From positions 194,501-258,500 of the forward strand of contig VJWM01000226.1 of NCBI GenBank assembly GCA_010909165.1: a DNA stretch of 64,000 nucleotides, written 5' to 3'. Source of the stretch: Anthoceros angustus. Lineage: Eukaryota; Streptophyta; Anthocerotopsida; Anthocerotales; Anthocerotaceae. The notes below the pieces were generated by a model. That model saw only the letters and a list, made by a program, of their open reading frames with translations. It was not told where the DNA came from and ran no database searches. This document shows positions 48,269 through 59,110 of this stretch, in pieces. Each line of letters starts with the position of its first letter. The stretch's first letter is position 1. The position numbers and the translations under genes were made by a program.

Positions 48269-49522
48269 GTGACTTGCGCGTTTGGTGATCGGTTGGAAGC
48301 AAGCAAGCGCATGGGGCGATCAGCGCGGGCGTCGACGCGGCGGAATAGTTGCAAGCGGGCGGGGTCGATGCGCGGGGCGGGGGGCCCTGACAACGCCAAG
48401 TGCAATTACCGGGGGGTGAGGCAGCGCACCTGGGGGAAGTGGGTGGCGGAGATTCGCGAGCCCAAGCAGCGCACTCGCCTGTGGCTGGGCTCCTTCGCCA
48501 CCGCCGACGAGGCGGCCCTGGCCTACGACCAGGCCGCGCTCAAGCTCTTGGGGCCGCAAGCCCACTTCAACATCCTCTGCGCCAGCCAGGTGATGCAGCT
48601 GCTCGCGGCCGCTGCTGCGCATGCAACGCCGCCGGCTCCACCCTCCGGATCCTGCACCACGTCAACACCTTCCAGTTCCTCCACCTCCACTCCTCCGCCA
48701 ACAACAAGCGCAGCTCGTCCCTCCAGCTCCGCCTCCGGCTCCCCGGGGCCCTCAATGGCAACCACGTCCGATTCGGAATGCTCGGACGGCTACTCCGGAT
48801 CCCTGCAGGCTGCAATTTACCATGCCCATGGGCCATCCTCTCGCCACCACCTCCAGCCCGCAGCCGACTTGGACTCCCCCGGATCCGCCTTCGGATTCCC
48901 CGTTCTGCACAGCCCGCGGGCCTTGGAGCTGAGGGGAGCAGCGGTACCGGTACCGGTACCGGTGCATCACCCGGGCCTGAGCCTGGTGGGATGCGCGAGC
49001 CCCGGGGGATTAATATCGGAAAGCCTCGTGCAGCCGAGCTCGCCATCGGCGCCGGGGGGCCTCGGCCTCGGGGATGAGGATGAGGATGAGGAAGCGCTGT
49101 TCGGCGGATGCGGAGTGGTACCAGTGATGGAGTCGCAGCAGGCCTGCACCAGCTCCGCCCACTTCCATCCGGACCTGCAGCTCAAGATATCGCACATGGT
49201 GCAGGACGACGTCGACGACACCTTCTTGGAGCAGCTGGGTGAACTGGACGGCGCCGGCTTCCACACCTACGCGTACGGCGACCAACACCCCTTAAGCTTG
49301 CAGCTGCCCAGCCTAACCCTGCCCTCCAGCCTTCCCCTATCCCTGCTCCAGGAGGACCACACTCTCACCTGCTGCACTAGTACTGCTGCTACCCAGGTCG
49401 TGGAGGACTCATCCTTGGACTCTCCCAGCTCCGGAACCATCGCGGCCTCCCAGCTACCTACATCCCCCGTCCCCTACCCCTGCAATTGGACCCTTCCCTT
49501 GCTGGATTTCGACAATTTCTGA
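48269..49522 (+). CDS. DREB-type AP2/ERF transcription factor, intronless
   Basis: A 417-residue frame with one AP2 domain at residues 46-103, containing [37 protein letters not shown] and ending AHFNIL. Domain position 14 is Val (residue 59) and position 19 is Glu (residue 64), the DREB signature that favours DRE/CRT elements; ERF types have Ala and Asp. The start at 48269 or an in-frame Met at 48311 would both keep a basic N-terminal stretch (RRNSCKR) that can serve for nuclear import. The rest is Ser/Thr/Pro-rich, then acidic ([12 protein letters not shown] near residues 270-280), fitting an activation domain. A (GGTACC)-type tract at 48941-48962 encodes VPVPVPV. The gene is much richer in GC than the sequence to its right. 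Confidence 0.92.
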   Translation: MTCAFGDRLEASKRMGRSARASTRRNSCKRAGSMRGAGGPDNAKCNYRGVRQRTWGKWVAEIREPKQRTRLWLGSFATADEAALAYDQAALKLLGPQAHFNILCASQVMQLLAAAAAHATPPAPPSGSCTTSTPSSSSTSTPPPTTSAARPSSSASGSPGPSMATTSDSECSDGYSGSLQAAIYHAHGPSSRHHLQPAADLDSPGSAFGFPVLHSPRALELRGAAVPVPVPVHHPGLSLVGCASPGGLISESLVQPSSPSAPGGLGLGDEDEDEEALFGGCGVVPVMESQQACTSSAHFHPDLQLKISHMVQDDVDDTFLEQLGELDGAGFHTYAYGDQHPLSLQLPSLTLPSSLPLSLLQEDHTLTCCTSTAATQVVEDSSLDSPSSGTIAASQLPTSPVPYPCNWTLPLLDFDNF

Positions 49523-50579
49523 TGGCGAGGCCTACCGCACGCCATGCTGCACATCCCTGCGCCTTTCTCTTCAGCCTCGCGGTCGTGCGTCACATCACCC
49601 AGACCCCAGACTTTGCTTATTTCCACACCTGAGGTACAAGAGCCAAAGGACGCTGCCACGCACATACTTACTTAACACGCTGCAAGCGACTTCAGCGAAC
49701 AAGAGCTCGCGTCTAGCGCTTCAATTCCAATTCGCGGCATCAGCTAGCATTCAAAATGTACTGGCTTTGCTTTGCTCTGCTTTTCTTTGCTTTGCGTTGG
49801 GTTGCGTTGCGTTGCTTTGTGTACATATCACCGGTGTCAGGCACCGCCAATTTTGCCCTCTTCTTGTTACTCTACACTTTACATTGCAACGACTCTTCTC
49901 TTATCTTTCAATTCCATTTCAATGCCGAGTCTAGTGTGCCCTAACTCAGGGACACATGCCATACCGAAAATACAAAATAAAACCTTTTCCGGGCCTTTCC
50001 ATCTGTATCTTGTTTCCAAGTATTCCATGTCTGTAATGTGGGTTCTATCAATCGCTTTGCATTCATACCATGAAAATTTGAAGCAACAAAACACGACGTT
50101 TTTGCATGAAAATAGTTTGGAATGTGTGAAAGGTTAAAAGAGTAGTCTAGACGATTTGGTACCTGTTGTTCACTGTCTCACTGAGGCTAGCAACACCTGA
50201 CTGGCTGAGAGAGCCCTTGAGCCGATCTTTGGGCGTGGCACATAGCCATTTGTCTTTGCGGACAACATAGCAGTGTTGGTTGTCACAGGCAACTGCACCT
50301 GATACATATGCTGCTGCAGGAAGGGAGGGGATCATGATGAGAGCTTCTGCTGCAGGTTTCTATCAGTCCATCAAAACGCTGATTCTTGAGTGTCCTGAGG
50401 CCAGTAGGCTGCAGGTTGCGGAGCTGGGGCTTGGAGAAGTCCTGGCCCGAGTGACCTGCTAGCGCTCTTTCGAGCCATGTCTTTGGAGGAGCTCATACTT
50501 GCCAGCGAATTTTTCGTCAGACACCGATTGGGAGCGCTACTTGAAAACCGTAGCATCACCAAACTCCGAGTAAGGTTCT
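49523..50579. other. 3' flank of the DREB gene; no second gene supported
   Basis: It contains a TTTGC/TTGCG-rich simple repeat at 49761-49822 and possible poly(A) signals (AAATACAAAATAAAACC near 49970). A minus-strand frame at 50335-50147 (62 residues, three Cys) is unrecognised. The retroelement begins near 50580. Confidence 0.5.
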
Positions 50580-50665
50580 CGCGGCAGGAATATGCAGGAT
50601 TGCGAGCGACGACGTCGCGGTGGAAGAGTGGAAGAAGAATGGAAGAAAAAAATGGGGTGGAAGGA

Positions 50666-50922
50666 TGTTAGAGATTCAATCATCTGCTACTTACTCTAGT
50701 ATATTAGGATATACTAGGATATTGCACTCTCGAGTCTAGGGCTTACCTCCTCGATAGTTGCCTAGCCTAAGGGCTATATATGTAGCACCTGCACCATATT
50801 GATGTGTACCGTGGAGCCTATCTAAGCCGGTGGTGCTATTGCGTGTGCCATCCATTGCCTCTGCTTGTGTCTGCATGTTGATCACATGTGTTGCCCAGCC
50901 GTGTCTCGAGCTATTTCTTACA
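50666..50922 (+). repeat. First copia LTR, 257 bp
   Basis: It begins TGTTAGAGATTCAATC directly after a purine-rich tract (AAAAAAATGGGGTGGAAGGA) and ends TTCTTACA. It is followed at 50923 by TGGTATCGGGCGGGAAC, a primer-binding-site-like sequence related to the initiator methionine tRNA end. Confidence 0.85.
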
Positions 50923-51145
50923 TGGTATCGGGCGGGAACACTAATCGCGAGACTTGATAAGAGAGGACGGAGTTGTGATGGCGATGGGCTCAGTAACCAC
51001 CGCGGCCTTGAGGATGCGGGTGTTTGGAACGGAATTCCATGTATGGAAAAGGTCCATGAAGGTTCTCGGCAGAATATGCGGGATTGCGGCAGCGTCGCGG
51101 TGGAAGAGTGGAAGAAGAATGGAAGAAAAAAATGGGGTGGAAGGA

Positions 51146-51399
51146 TGTTAGAGATTCAATCATCGCTACTCTAGTATATTAGGATATACTAGGATATTGC
51201 ACTCTCGAGTCTAGGGCTTACCTCCTCGATAGTTGCCTAGCCTAAGGGCTATATATGTAGCACCACCACCATATTGATGTGTCTTGTGGAGCCTATCTAA
51301 GCCGGTGGTGCTATTGCGTGTGCCATCCATTGCCTCCCTTGTGTATTAGCTGTGTTGATCACATGTGTTGCCCAGTGTTGTGTCGAGCTAGTTCTTACA
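51146..51399 (+). repeat. Second copia LTR, 254 bp
   Basis: Nearly identical to the LTR at 50666-50922, apart from a few short indels and substitutions, and bounded by TG and CA. It is preceded by the same purine tract and followed at 51400 by the same primer-binding-like sequence, then by the gag region. Confidence 0.85.
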
Positions 51400-53700
51400 T
51401 GGTATCGGGCGGGAACACTAATCGCGAGACTTGATAAGAGGACGGAGTTGTGATGGCGATGGGCTCAGTAACCACCGCGGCCTTGAGGATGCGGGTGTTT
51501 GGAACGGAATTCCATGTATGGAAAAGGTCCATGAAAGTTCTGCTGATGGCAGAGGATGCGTATGGCATTGCCGAGGGCAAAGAGCCGAAACCGGAAGATG
51601 AGGGGAGAGAGCAGAGAGAATGGATGCGGAGAGACCACAAGGGTACAGCTCTCCTATATATGAATCTCTCTATGGCAGTCCAGCTGAAGGTCGGAGAACC
51701 AGACAAGGGCACGGAGTACATTTGGAATCTTCTCAATGAGAAATATGGCTAGAAGGGAGCAGGTGAAGTATTTCACTTGTTTTGTCGCGTGACGACATTG
51801 AAGTATTCAGACGGAGACGATTTGCGAAAGCACATCGACACCTTTCACGAATGGTTTACAGCGCTAGCATCAGCTAACGAGCGCTTTGCTATCCAGGAGG
51901 ACATACAGAAGATGTTTCTATATCGTTCTATGCCTGAAGCTTGTTCAGGGTTCATAGATTTCCTAATAGCACAAGACACTCTCACATGGGAGGAGGTCAC
52001 CTCTAAGATGTTGGCGAAGGAGACTCGCCAGTTGGACGCAATGGCGGATCTTCAACAGTCCGAGTATGCAATGTTCATCAAGGGAAGGGATGGAACAAGC
52101 GGAACAAGGACAAGGTGGGGAGTCCTCGCAGGATGAAGGACAAGAGAATAGTGAAGAGGGGACAAGGCAAATGCTTCAAGTATGGTCATTATGAGAAGGA
52201 TTGCAAGGATCGAAGACCGCACATCTCACGGAGGGTGAGAGTAAAGGTGAGGTTGCGGAGGCAACGCTCATGAGAAGAAGTATCGCACGCTGCTACAAAG
52301 ACACAAGCAAACGATACCGACGATAGATTACGCATGTACATCCTTTATGGTGAAGGATAAGGAGCTCCTTCAAGACTACGGAGGGAGAAGGCAGTGCGCC
52401 TAGGGAGCGATGAGATAGGCGTCGAGGTGTGGGGAGTCTGAGCTCGGTTGCTCGGCGAGGTCAAGGCAATGGAAGGAGCGCTATTTGTACCGAACCTACA
52501 TAGAAATCTCATGTTTGTGGCACCATTGGCCGTCACGGGTTTGCAGTCCTTTTACGAAGAAGGAAGTTTTGTTTACGAAGAATGGTCGGATGCAGCGATG
52601 TGGTGGCAAAAGGCCACCGTCTGAGAACTTGCGGATGGAGGTTCACGATGACCAAGAGGTTACGGCGATCGAGAAAGGTGGAAATGCCTTCATGGCATAG
52701 GCGGTTTGGGCATACCAACTTGAAGTTTCTCACGGAGATGGCGGAAGAAGCTCGTGATGCATGGAGCTCGAGGCGAGAACTTAGTGCATGGCGCTTGTAT
52801 GAAAGGCAAGCATCCCGAAGGTCTTATGTTTCGATCCACGAGAGCAAAGAAGTCTTGGAACTTGTCCACTCGATCTTTGCGGACCAATGCAAGTGGAAGC
52901 AAGGATGATACAGGCGAGATACTATATTTCGTTTATCGGCGACTACATGGAGAAACGGTGTACTTCTGGAAGAAGAGTGGCGCTCTCAAGCATTTCGGAT
53001 GTTGAGGCATTGCGGAGAAACAAAGGAAAGAAGTTGAAGAAACTTGAGGCGATGGAGGAGAGTATTTAAGTAAACTCTTCAAGGATGAATGCACGGCCGG
53101 AATTGAGAGGCGATTGTGACAAGGTACGCAGTGAGGATCAGGCGGAAGAATCGTACCATCTGCAATGGCGCTAGGAGTATGCTAGCGGAAGCGAGGATGC
53201 CAAAATATTTTTGGGATCACGGGTGCAGCACGGTACGTCTGAGAATATGTCAATTACCATGGCGCTAGGTGGCTCTATGACACCCCATGAAGCTTGGCTT
53301 GGTGAGAAACCAAATGTCTCACACTTGAGAGTGTTTGGCTGTGTAGCATATGTGCATATTCCTAAGCAACTGCGGAAGAAGTTGGACGATAGAAGCATCA
53401 AGTGCAGCTTCATTGGTTATGCTAATGAGCGAAAGGCTTACAGATTGTGGGATCCCGTCAGCAAGCAGACGTATGAAAGTTCTGATGTCGTGTTCGCTGA
53501 GAACAACATTGGAAGTCATACGGAGAGCACGGATGCTTACACGGACCTCGACTCTGAGTTTATCCTGGACACCTTCCTTGTCCCAGATCCACCAACGACA
53601 GCAGAAGAGGATCACCACACACCGGAGGGTGATGGTGAGGACATCCCAGCAAGCACTACTACAAAAGGAGGCAGAATATGACGAAATTAAAGACAAGGAT

Positions 53701-55356
53701 GTGACATTTGTGTCTCGTTCATGACAGGCTCACTCGGCCGGAAATTTGTGGTTTGTTTGTCATAAGAATATCGTTCTCGATTTCTGAATGACGGTGTCTG
53801 ACGATTGGGAATTTTCCCGTTCGCGGTTCCTGTTGGCGGAATTCCTGTCCTGGCAACCACTCTCTCACTTGCAGTCGCGGTGTTCGGTCGGCGATGTTCG
53901 CAACATCCTGCGGGTAGGGTTCCGTCGAAAATGCAGCCGCACGTCCGTCTTCCCCCTCCAGCGAAAACCCAGTCGGAATGTGGGGACGCGGGCCAGGTGG
54001 CATGGGCATCCTATCTATATGGGGTTCTGGGGGGGAGGAGGGGAGTGCCACGTGGATACCCATTGGTGTCCCGGAAGTGCAGCACGTTTGTCCTTTCCAC
54101 ATTATGCTTTCGTCGTACGGTTGACGGCCCCATCGAGCAAGCACATTCAGCGTGAGGCCTCCGTGGTCAAGCGCATGCGGCGTCGCTGAATTTTCCATCT
54201 TTGGCAAGCGTTATCTGGCGTTTAATGAATATCTATTTATATATACTAAAAGTGTCATGATTACTTTGGGAAACCGCAGTTTATTACCCATTACTTCAAT
54301 TGTTTAGGCAAAACAATAGGCTATCGACACATCCGTCCATCTTTTGAGCCAACAGCCGTCCCTAGCCGTGTAGTCCTATCGGATGACGCCACATGCACAT
54401 CCAGCCACCCCACTTGAATGTTCGCCAGTCGAAAAAAGCCGGTTCAGTGATCTATGCTAGACCTACACGCTGAAACACCCTCGGAGGATGCCTACACTTT
54501 CTTCTTCTTCATAGCTCCTTTGCGTGCGGGTGCGTCCTTTCGTTTCTTCGATGGGAAGCCCAAGTTCCGTTTTGCAGGGGGTTCGGGCCCATCCCACCCA
54601 TCTACAAGCCCCTCGCATCTCGATCAGGGGCCTGGTGACTCTGGGTCGGAGTTCTTTGGCGAACTGCGTTTCTGCACAATGTCGGAGGTGGATCCACCTC
54701 ACTTAAGATTTTCTTGATTTACCTTTGAGTTGCATTGCACATGGTCCTTTGCACACGGCGCTCTCCTCCTCCCCTCTCTGGTGTGTTTGCATCTGCGAAC
54801 ACACCACAGAGCACTCAATTAGACTGTCGTATGCACCAAGTTCTCTCAGGCATGGCCAGCCACAATCACTAACCGGGAACAGGGGTATGTACTTACCTGT
54901 AGGTTCTTCATCTCCATTTCCGACATGGTTCGCTTCTCCTCCTCCTCCTCCTTCGATCCTCCACGCCGGCGGATCCTCCAAACAACCCCACGCCGGCGCA
55001 TAGCAAACATGGGTCCGCGTAGCACAAACTCGTAGGCACAAAAGGCACTGAGTGCTCAAGGACAAACTAGTAAACATATCGTGGACGTGTACAAAGTATG
55101 TACGTTATCCGTGTGACGTATATGCTTAATTTATATAAAATAGAATATGACCATATATCACAGGAAATTACCATATAGTATATGTTACCATGAACAATTC
55201 GTGTATTTTACAAAGAATGTATTCATGTATGTATTTATATATATGTGTATTCATACGAGTATCGGTGGGAACTACTAAGTAAAACTAGGTATTCCATAGG
55301 GTAATAGTAGTAAAAAGAGGAAGGTAGATGGGGAGGAGGTTCGGTACCAAGCCTGC
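53701..55356. other. Region right of the copia remnant; nothing recognised
   Basis: About 1.65 kb without a convincing gene. Open frames at 53719-54207 and 54463-54717 on either strand show no domain. 54190-54330 and 55080-55260 are AT-rich. Confidence 0.5.
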
Positions 55357-55610
55357 AAAATTGTAACAAGAGACGATGTAACACTTTGGTTGTTGCAATT
55401 ATGTTGAAATTTTGCGAGGGGACACAAACCACCTCTCACTACATTGCAACATAATTGCAACAAGACTGTAACATGACTGTAACAAGGTGGGGGGGTTGGT
55501 TTCCAAACCTAATTGTAACAAGGGGTCCCAAAAGTGTAACAAGACCCCAAGATTTTAACATAATTGCAGCAAAGGGGGGTCCAAATCTTAACATAAAGTG
55601 TAACATGACT
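55357..55610 (+). repeat. Cluster of short TGTAACA/TTGCAACA repeats
   Basis: The words TGTAACAAG, TGTAACATGAC and ATTGCAACA occur about ten times in 250 bp, irregularly spaced, directly next to the 3' end of the reading frame at 55619-56335. Clustered short motifs like this are typical of subterminal repeats of DNA transposons; that reading is an inference, since terminal inverted repeats were not found. Confidence 0.6.
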
Positions 55611-55618
55611 GCCCTTTT

Positions 55619-56335
55619 CTAGTAGGGAGAGTCGGGCCGCAACCGGGCCACATGTGCCCTCTTCCCTGATGTTCGCTGAATTCTGGCCCCTGTCTTCGCT
55701 CTCTTCAGGTGGTTGTAGCACCGCGCCTTGGTACAATTCGAGAACTTTGTTCGGATGACTTCCCAATTGGTCACAGCTGGGTACTCCTCCGCCACTACGT
55801 CCATAAGCTCAGACCGAAGCGCTGCATCATGCTTTGTCCAACACTTCAAAAACACAAGTCTGGCAGCAACCAATTCCTGGATCCTCTTCTCCATGGACAA
55901 TTTGTCCGCCCCGATGACCCCTCCCGTCACATGACAAGTAAGTCCGCCTTTGTCCGCCTCCGCACACAATCGGGCGGCCAATTGTGAGATCTTGTGATGC
56001 CCATGAGTCCTGATCAAACGCCTGATGACCTCTGTAGGCAATTCCGATGCAAGAAGGTCCAACAACCGGGGCTTGGCCGCTGACGCGGGACACAAGTGTT
56101 CCCCCACGGGTCCTTCGGCTGAGTCCTGACCATCCTCGGGCTGCGAGCTGTGAGCTTGTGCGTCGTCAGCTCTTTCCTCCTCAGAAACTTCTTGCATGTC
56201 CGGGGGGAGCATGTCGTCCTCATTCTCGGAGCAGGTGACATCTACCTCGTCTTCCCCATCTGCCCATGTTGCAAGCCCGTCTGCCGTGCTTTGCCAACGC
56301 CCACCGCTCGTCATGTCTTCCCCCAACTGAAGCAA
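55619..56335 (-). CDS. Unrecognised protein, possibly transposon-encoded with a Myb/SANT-like segment
   Basis: The frame encodes 238 residues. The first 90 are acidic and low in complexity (SENEDDMLPPD, EEERADDAQ). Residues 95-230 look folded, with LDLLASELPTEVIRRLIRTH and a C-terminal part (DVVAEEYPAVTNWEVI, CYNHLKRAK) that resembles trihelix or Myb/SANT-like DNA-binding segments. This is a weak, visual resemblance. It lies beside the TGTAACA repeat cluster, which favours a DNA transposon accessory protein. It could also be the 3' exon of a gene that includes the frame at 56548-57389. Confidence 0.45.
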   Translation of the reverse strand: MLQLGEDMTSGGRWQSTADGLATWADGEDEVDVTCSENEDDMLPPDMQEVSEEERADDAQAHSSQPEDGQDSAEGPVGEHLCPASAAKPRLLDLLASELPTEVIRRLIRTHGHHKISQLAARLCAEADKGGLTCHVTGGVIGADKLSMEKRIQELVAARLVFLKCWTKHDAALRSELMDVVAEEYPAVTNWEVIRTKFSNCTKARCYNHLKRAKTGARIQRTSGKRAHVARLRPDSPY

Positions 56336-56547
56336 CGTAGACTGGTTACGAGTTGTTCCCCTCTTGCCACTGCGGATGCAGGATCTTGCTCCTCCTCCTA
56401 GATTTCCTAGCAGTGGTGGGTCTGCAGTAGCATCGCCTTGGGTTTGCTTTCGTTAGCAAATTGCGGGGCATCAAGGTAGTGGTGATCTCAAAATGCACCT
56501 ACCGAATTTGAATGAAGGGCCTGGATCAAGGTGCCAGACTGTCGTAC

Positions 56548-57389
56548 CTACTTGCGTCTTGTGTTCCGGCCAGATGTCATGCTCACGTCGGAGTCTCCTG
56601 CCCGTCCCGCGTTTGGTGATGGCTGTGCCCTGCCATCAGTCAGCTCGTCTGGTGAATACAGGTCCACGTACAGCGTCAGTGGGCAAAGTTCGGATGGAAG
56701 GATCGGGGAGCGTCCACACTTCACCGCTGGAGCCGGCTGCATCGGGGCCTCATCCCGGAGCACGGCATTGGAAGTTCTATCGGGTGTGGCGTCGGCCACG
56801 ACGGCGGCACCAACGCCCTCTTCCGCAGGCAGGGCTGGGACCTCCACGTCCAGATGCTCCGGGACCCGCACGGCCCCAACATTGGGCTGTGTTTGAGGCC
56901 CGTCGGCAAGGGACGAACCTCCCCCGAACCCATCCCCCAGCCCGGTCTCCACGCTTTGGCTTTGGTTCGGCGTGGGCTCTGCTGACAAATTGCTGGCTCT
57001 TCCATCGCCTGCTTTCCCGCCCTCTGACCTTCCAGACAGAAGGCCGCGCCCACGCATTCCGTGCCCGCCCCTTCGCTGCGTAAGACGTCCGGCCGCTGCT
57101 GCCAGCGCTAGCCGACGCTCTGCTGCTGCTGCTCTCACGTCCCGAGCCCGTGCCAACAGCCCCGGTTCCAAACTCATGGCTATGGCCTTCGCCATATCCT
57201 CGTCCACGCCAGGCTGTGTTTGAAGCGGTATTTGTCTGGCGCATCCATCTTGAGACCAATCGTGACCAATTCACGGGGATCGACATCCATGGCACCTGGG
57301 ATGAGATTGGTGGTAGGGCTCACTGCACTAACGATGCGGTTCCTGGGGAGCTCCTCACCCATGTCACCAAAGCACCGTAAAAGCCGCAC
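56548..57389 (-). pseudogene. Unrecognised frames with a UIM-like motif, probably one interrupted gene
   Basis: Two overlapping minus-strand frames, 57389-57180 and 57207-56548, look like one coding region broken by a frameshift near 57195, or joined by an unseen intron. The first contains DVDPRELVTIGLKMDAPDKY. The second begins EDMAKAIAMSLEPG, which fits the ubiquitin-interacting motif pattern (Ala, Ser and Glu at the conserved spacing), then turns into an Ala/Arg-rich and Pro-rich low-complexity region. No other domain was recognised. Its place between mobile-element remnants suggests it may be part of one. Confidence 0.35.
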
Positions 57390-58223
57390 GCCGTTGGAAC
57401 CCGCTTGGGAAGGTAGTCGCGCTAGAGGGCATGCAGGGAATGGTAACCGCGGCTAGGTGGGACAACCTGGCCTCCTCCAACCCGACCACAGCCAGTGAAC
57501 GTAAATGACTAGCCGCATGTACCGTTGCTACTTATGAGCGCTCTTCTTGAAGAGCCTGTCATTTCTCGGCCCGGAAATGGCGGAGCTGGGAAGCAACCTC
57601 CCTGCGACCAGAATTCCCACCTCTAGAGCGACGGAGACACCATCGGGGAAGAGAAAGAAACAAAGTCCAGGCTGGTTCATCTTTAGAGATTCGCGCGCCG
57701 CCCTGGGTACCTCATTTGCTCTGTCCCCCCCTCTCCAGGTTTTCTTTCTCAACTTGGAGATTTCGACAAGCAGTTTATACAGTCTCTGGGAGACATTATC
57801 GGCCCAGGTTCCTTTGATATGGGACTGGCCATGACAGGCGTTCCTCCCATCGCTTTTGGTAGCAGTCTTTTGGCCATGGAGGCCTCGGTGCCAGCGACTT
57901 TTCTACGAAGCAGGGCCCTCTCAACCCCAATTTTGGCCTCTCGCTTCTTTATCCAAGATAGCAGCATTTTGGAGAATTTCGTCGCAGGAGTTGAGGAGGG
58001 GTGCTTCCCCCTCCAAGTGTCCCTAAGGTCGGCTAGGGACCTCTTACCCCCTCTGGCCAGGGAGGCCATGCCTTCTTTTTCTTCGTTTCTCGCAGACGAG
58101 CTTCCGGGGTTGCAGGCTTCTCTCCAGGAGAAGCATTATGGGCAAGTGCTGAAGGGTCTTCTTTTAGATTCATCTATTCCTCGTCCAGCTAGAGCTCGCC
58201 TTCGCTCTTGCTTAGGGAAGGTG
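57390..58223 (+). other. Unrecognised stretch with an open frame from 57819
   Basis: From 57819 the plus strand is open for 242 codons, but the last 100 are produced by the minisatellite that follows. The first part (LLPPLAREAMPSFSSFLADE) could be coding, possibly part of the same element as the frame at 58664, but no domain was recognised. Confidence 0.35.
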
Positions 58224-58460
58224 CAGTTCACAGCTCCCGGCTCACAGCTCGGCTCCTGCTCACAGCTCCACAGCTCCCAGCTCCGGCTCACAGCTCCCGG
58301 CTCCTGGCTCACAGCTCCACAGCTCCAGCTCCCAGCTCCACAGCTCCAGCTCCCAGCTCACAGCTCACAGCTCCTGGCTCCACAGCTCACAGCTCCACAG
58401 CTCCCAGCTCCCAGCTCCCAGCTCCACAGCTCTCACAGCTCCTGGCTCCACAGCTCTTGG
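58224..58460 (+). repeat. CACAGCTCC minisatellite
   Basis: About 240 bp of degenerate short units built from CACAGCTCC, CCAGCTCC and CTGGCTC. It stays open in all three plus-strand frames, giving Ser/Gln/Leu/Pro/Ala-rich translations. Confidence 0.9.
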
Positions 58461-58663
58461 CCCGTCCTTGCATTCAGGAGTTCTGAATTGCACCAGATTC
58501 TTTTTCTACCGCGACGAGGTTTCGCCTGGGTTTGGTCCTACCACTAACCTGTTCTCTTCCGGCCTGCTGCTATGGGGCCTCCGTCGACGACCCCGGGGCC
58601 CACTTAGTGCGTTGTCCGATGGGTGGACAACGTATTCCTACACACGACGCCGTCTGAGATGTC

Positions 58664-59110
58664 ATGTTCTCGAAGGCCAAGGAGAGTGGTTTCTTCCCTT
58701 TCAAGGAGCGGCTGTATACTCTACTTAATGGCGTCTCTATCAGAGCTGACCTTTTCTTGACGCGGGGGAACGAGGTCTCGGTTGCGAACAAGATTATCAC
58801 TGACCCAACTAGAGACTCTGTTAGCGACCATGTCATCATCAACCCTCCAGGTTGGGCGGTAGAAGGGAGCGCAACTAAGAATATATACAGGTATAGGCCC
58901 ATGCAGCAAGGTCACATTTTCATCCCCCTTGCCATTGAAACCCATGGGGCCTTGGGTAAGGTTTTTTCTCGTTTTATCAAGGAGTGCGCAAAGGTCTTTC
59001 ACAATGACAAGGGTGGGGTTGGCCTCCCCCTTTCTAGTGTCATGGTATATTTCAAGCAACGAGTTTCCATCGCCTTGCTGGAGATGCGACATAGGCGGCA
59101 CCAGTGGTAA
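58664..59110 (+). mobile_element. Fragment of a retroelement-like protein (tentative)
   Basis: A 148-residue frame. Its segments TDPTRDSVSDHVII, IFIPLAIETHGALGKVF and SSVMVYFKQRVSIALL look like the C-terminal end of polyproteins from non-LTR-type retroelements known from plants and algae. This is family resemblance from memory, without a diagnostic catalytic motif. No reverse transcriptase motif is visible upstream, so the copy is a 3' fragment at best. Confidence 0.35.

Larger units (their letters stand above)
50580..53700 (+). mobile_element. Truncated Ty1/copia retrotransposon with two LTRs on the left side
   Basis: Order: end of an internal region with a purine tract (50625-50665), LTR, about 223 bp of internal sequence, second LTR, then gag and part of pol. 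Gag frames are at 51450-51752 and 51777-52136 (UBN2-like; SGFIDFLIAQDTLTWEEV). A degenerate zinc knuckle lies near 52170, with Tyr for the second Cys. The GAG-pre-integrase region (WHRRFGHTNLKFL) is near 52690. An integrase C-terminal block occupies 53211-53681, with TPHEAWLGEKPNVSHLRVFG and KCSFIGYANERKAYRLWDP. The copia order (integrase before reverse transcriptase) is clear, but the element stops before reverse transcriptase and no right LTR was found. Stops and frameshifts make it non-autonomous. Confidence 0.88.

Noticed and set aside
48320-49288. Several long frames overlapping the DREB gene on both strands
   Set aside because: GC-rich coding sequence suppresses stops in other frames; only the 48269-49522 frame encodes the AP2 domain.
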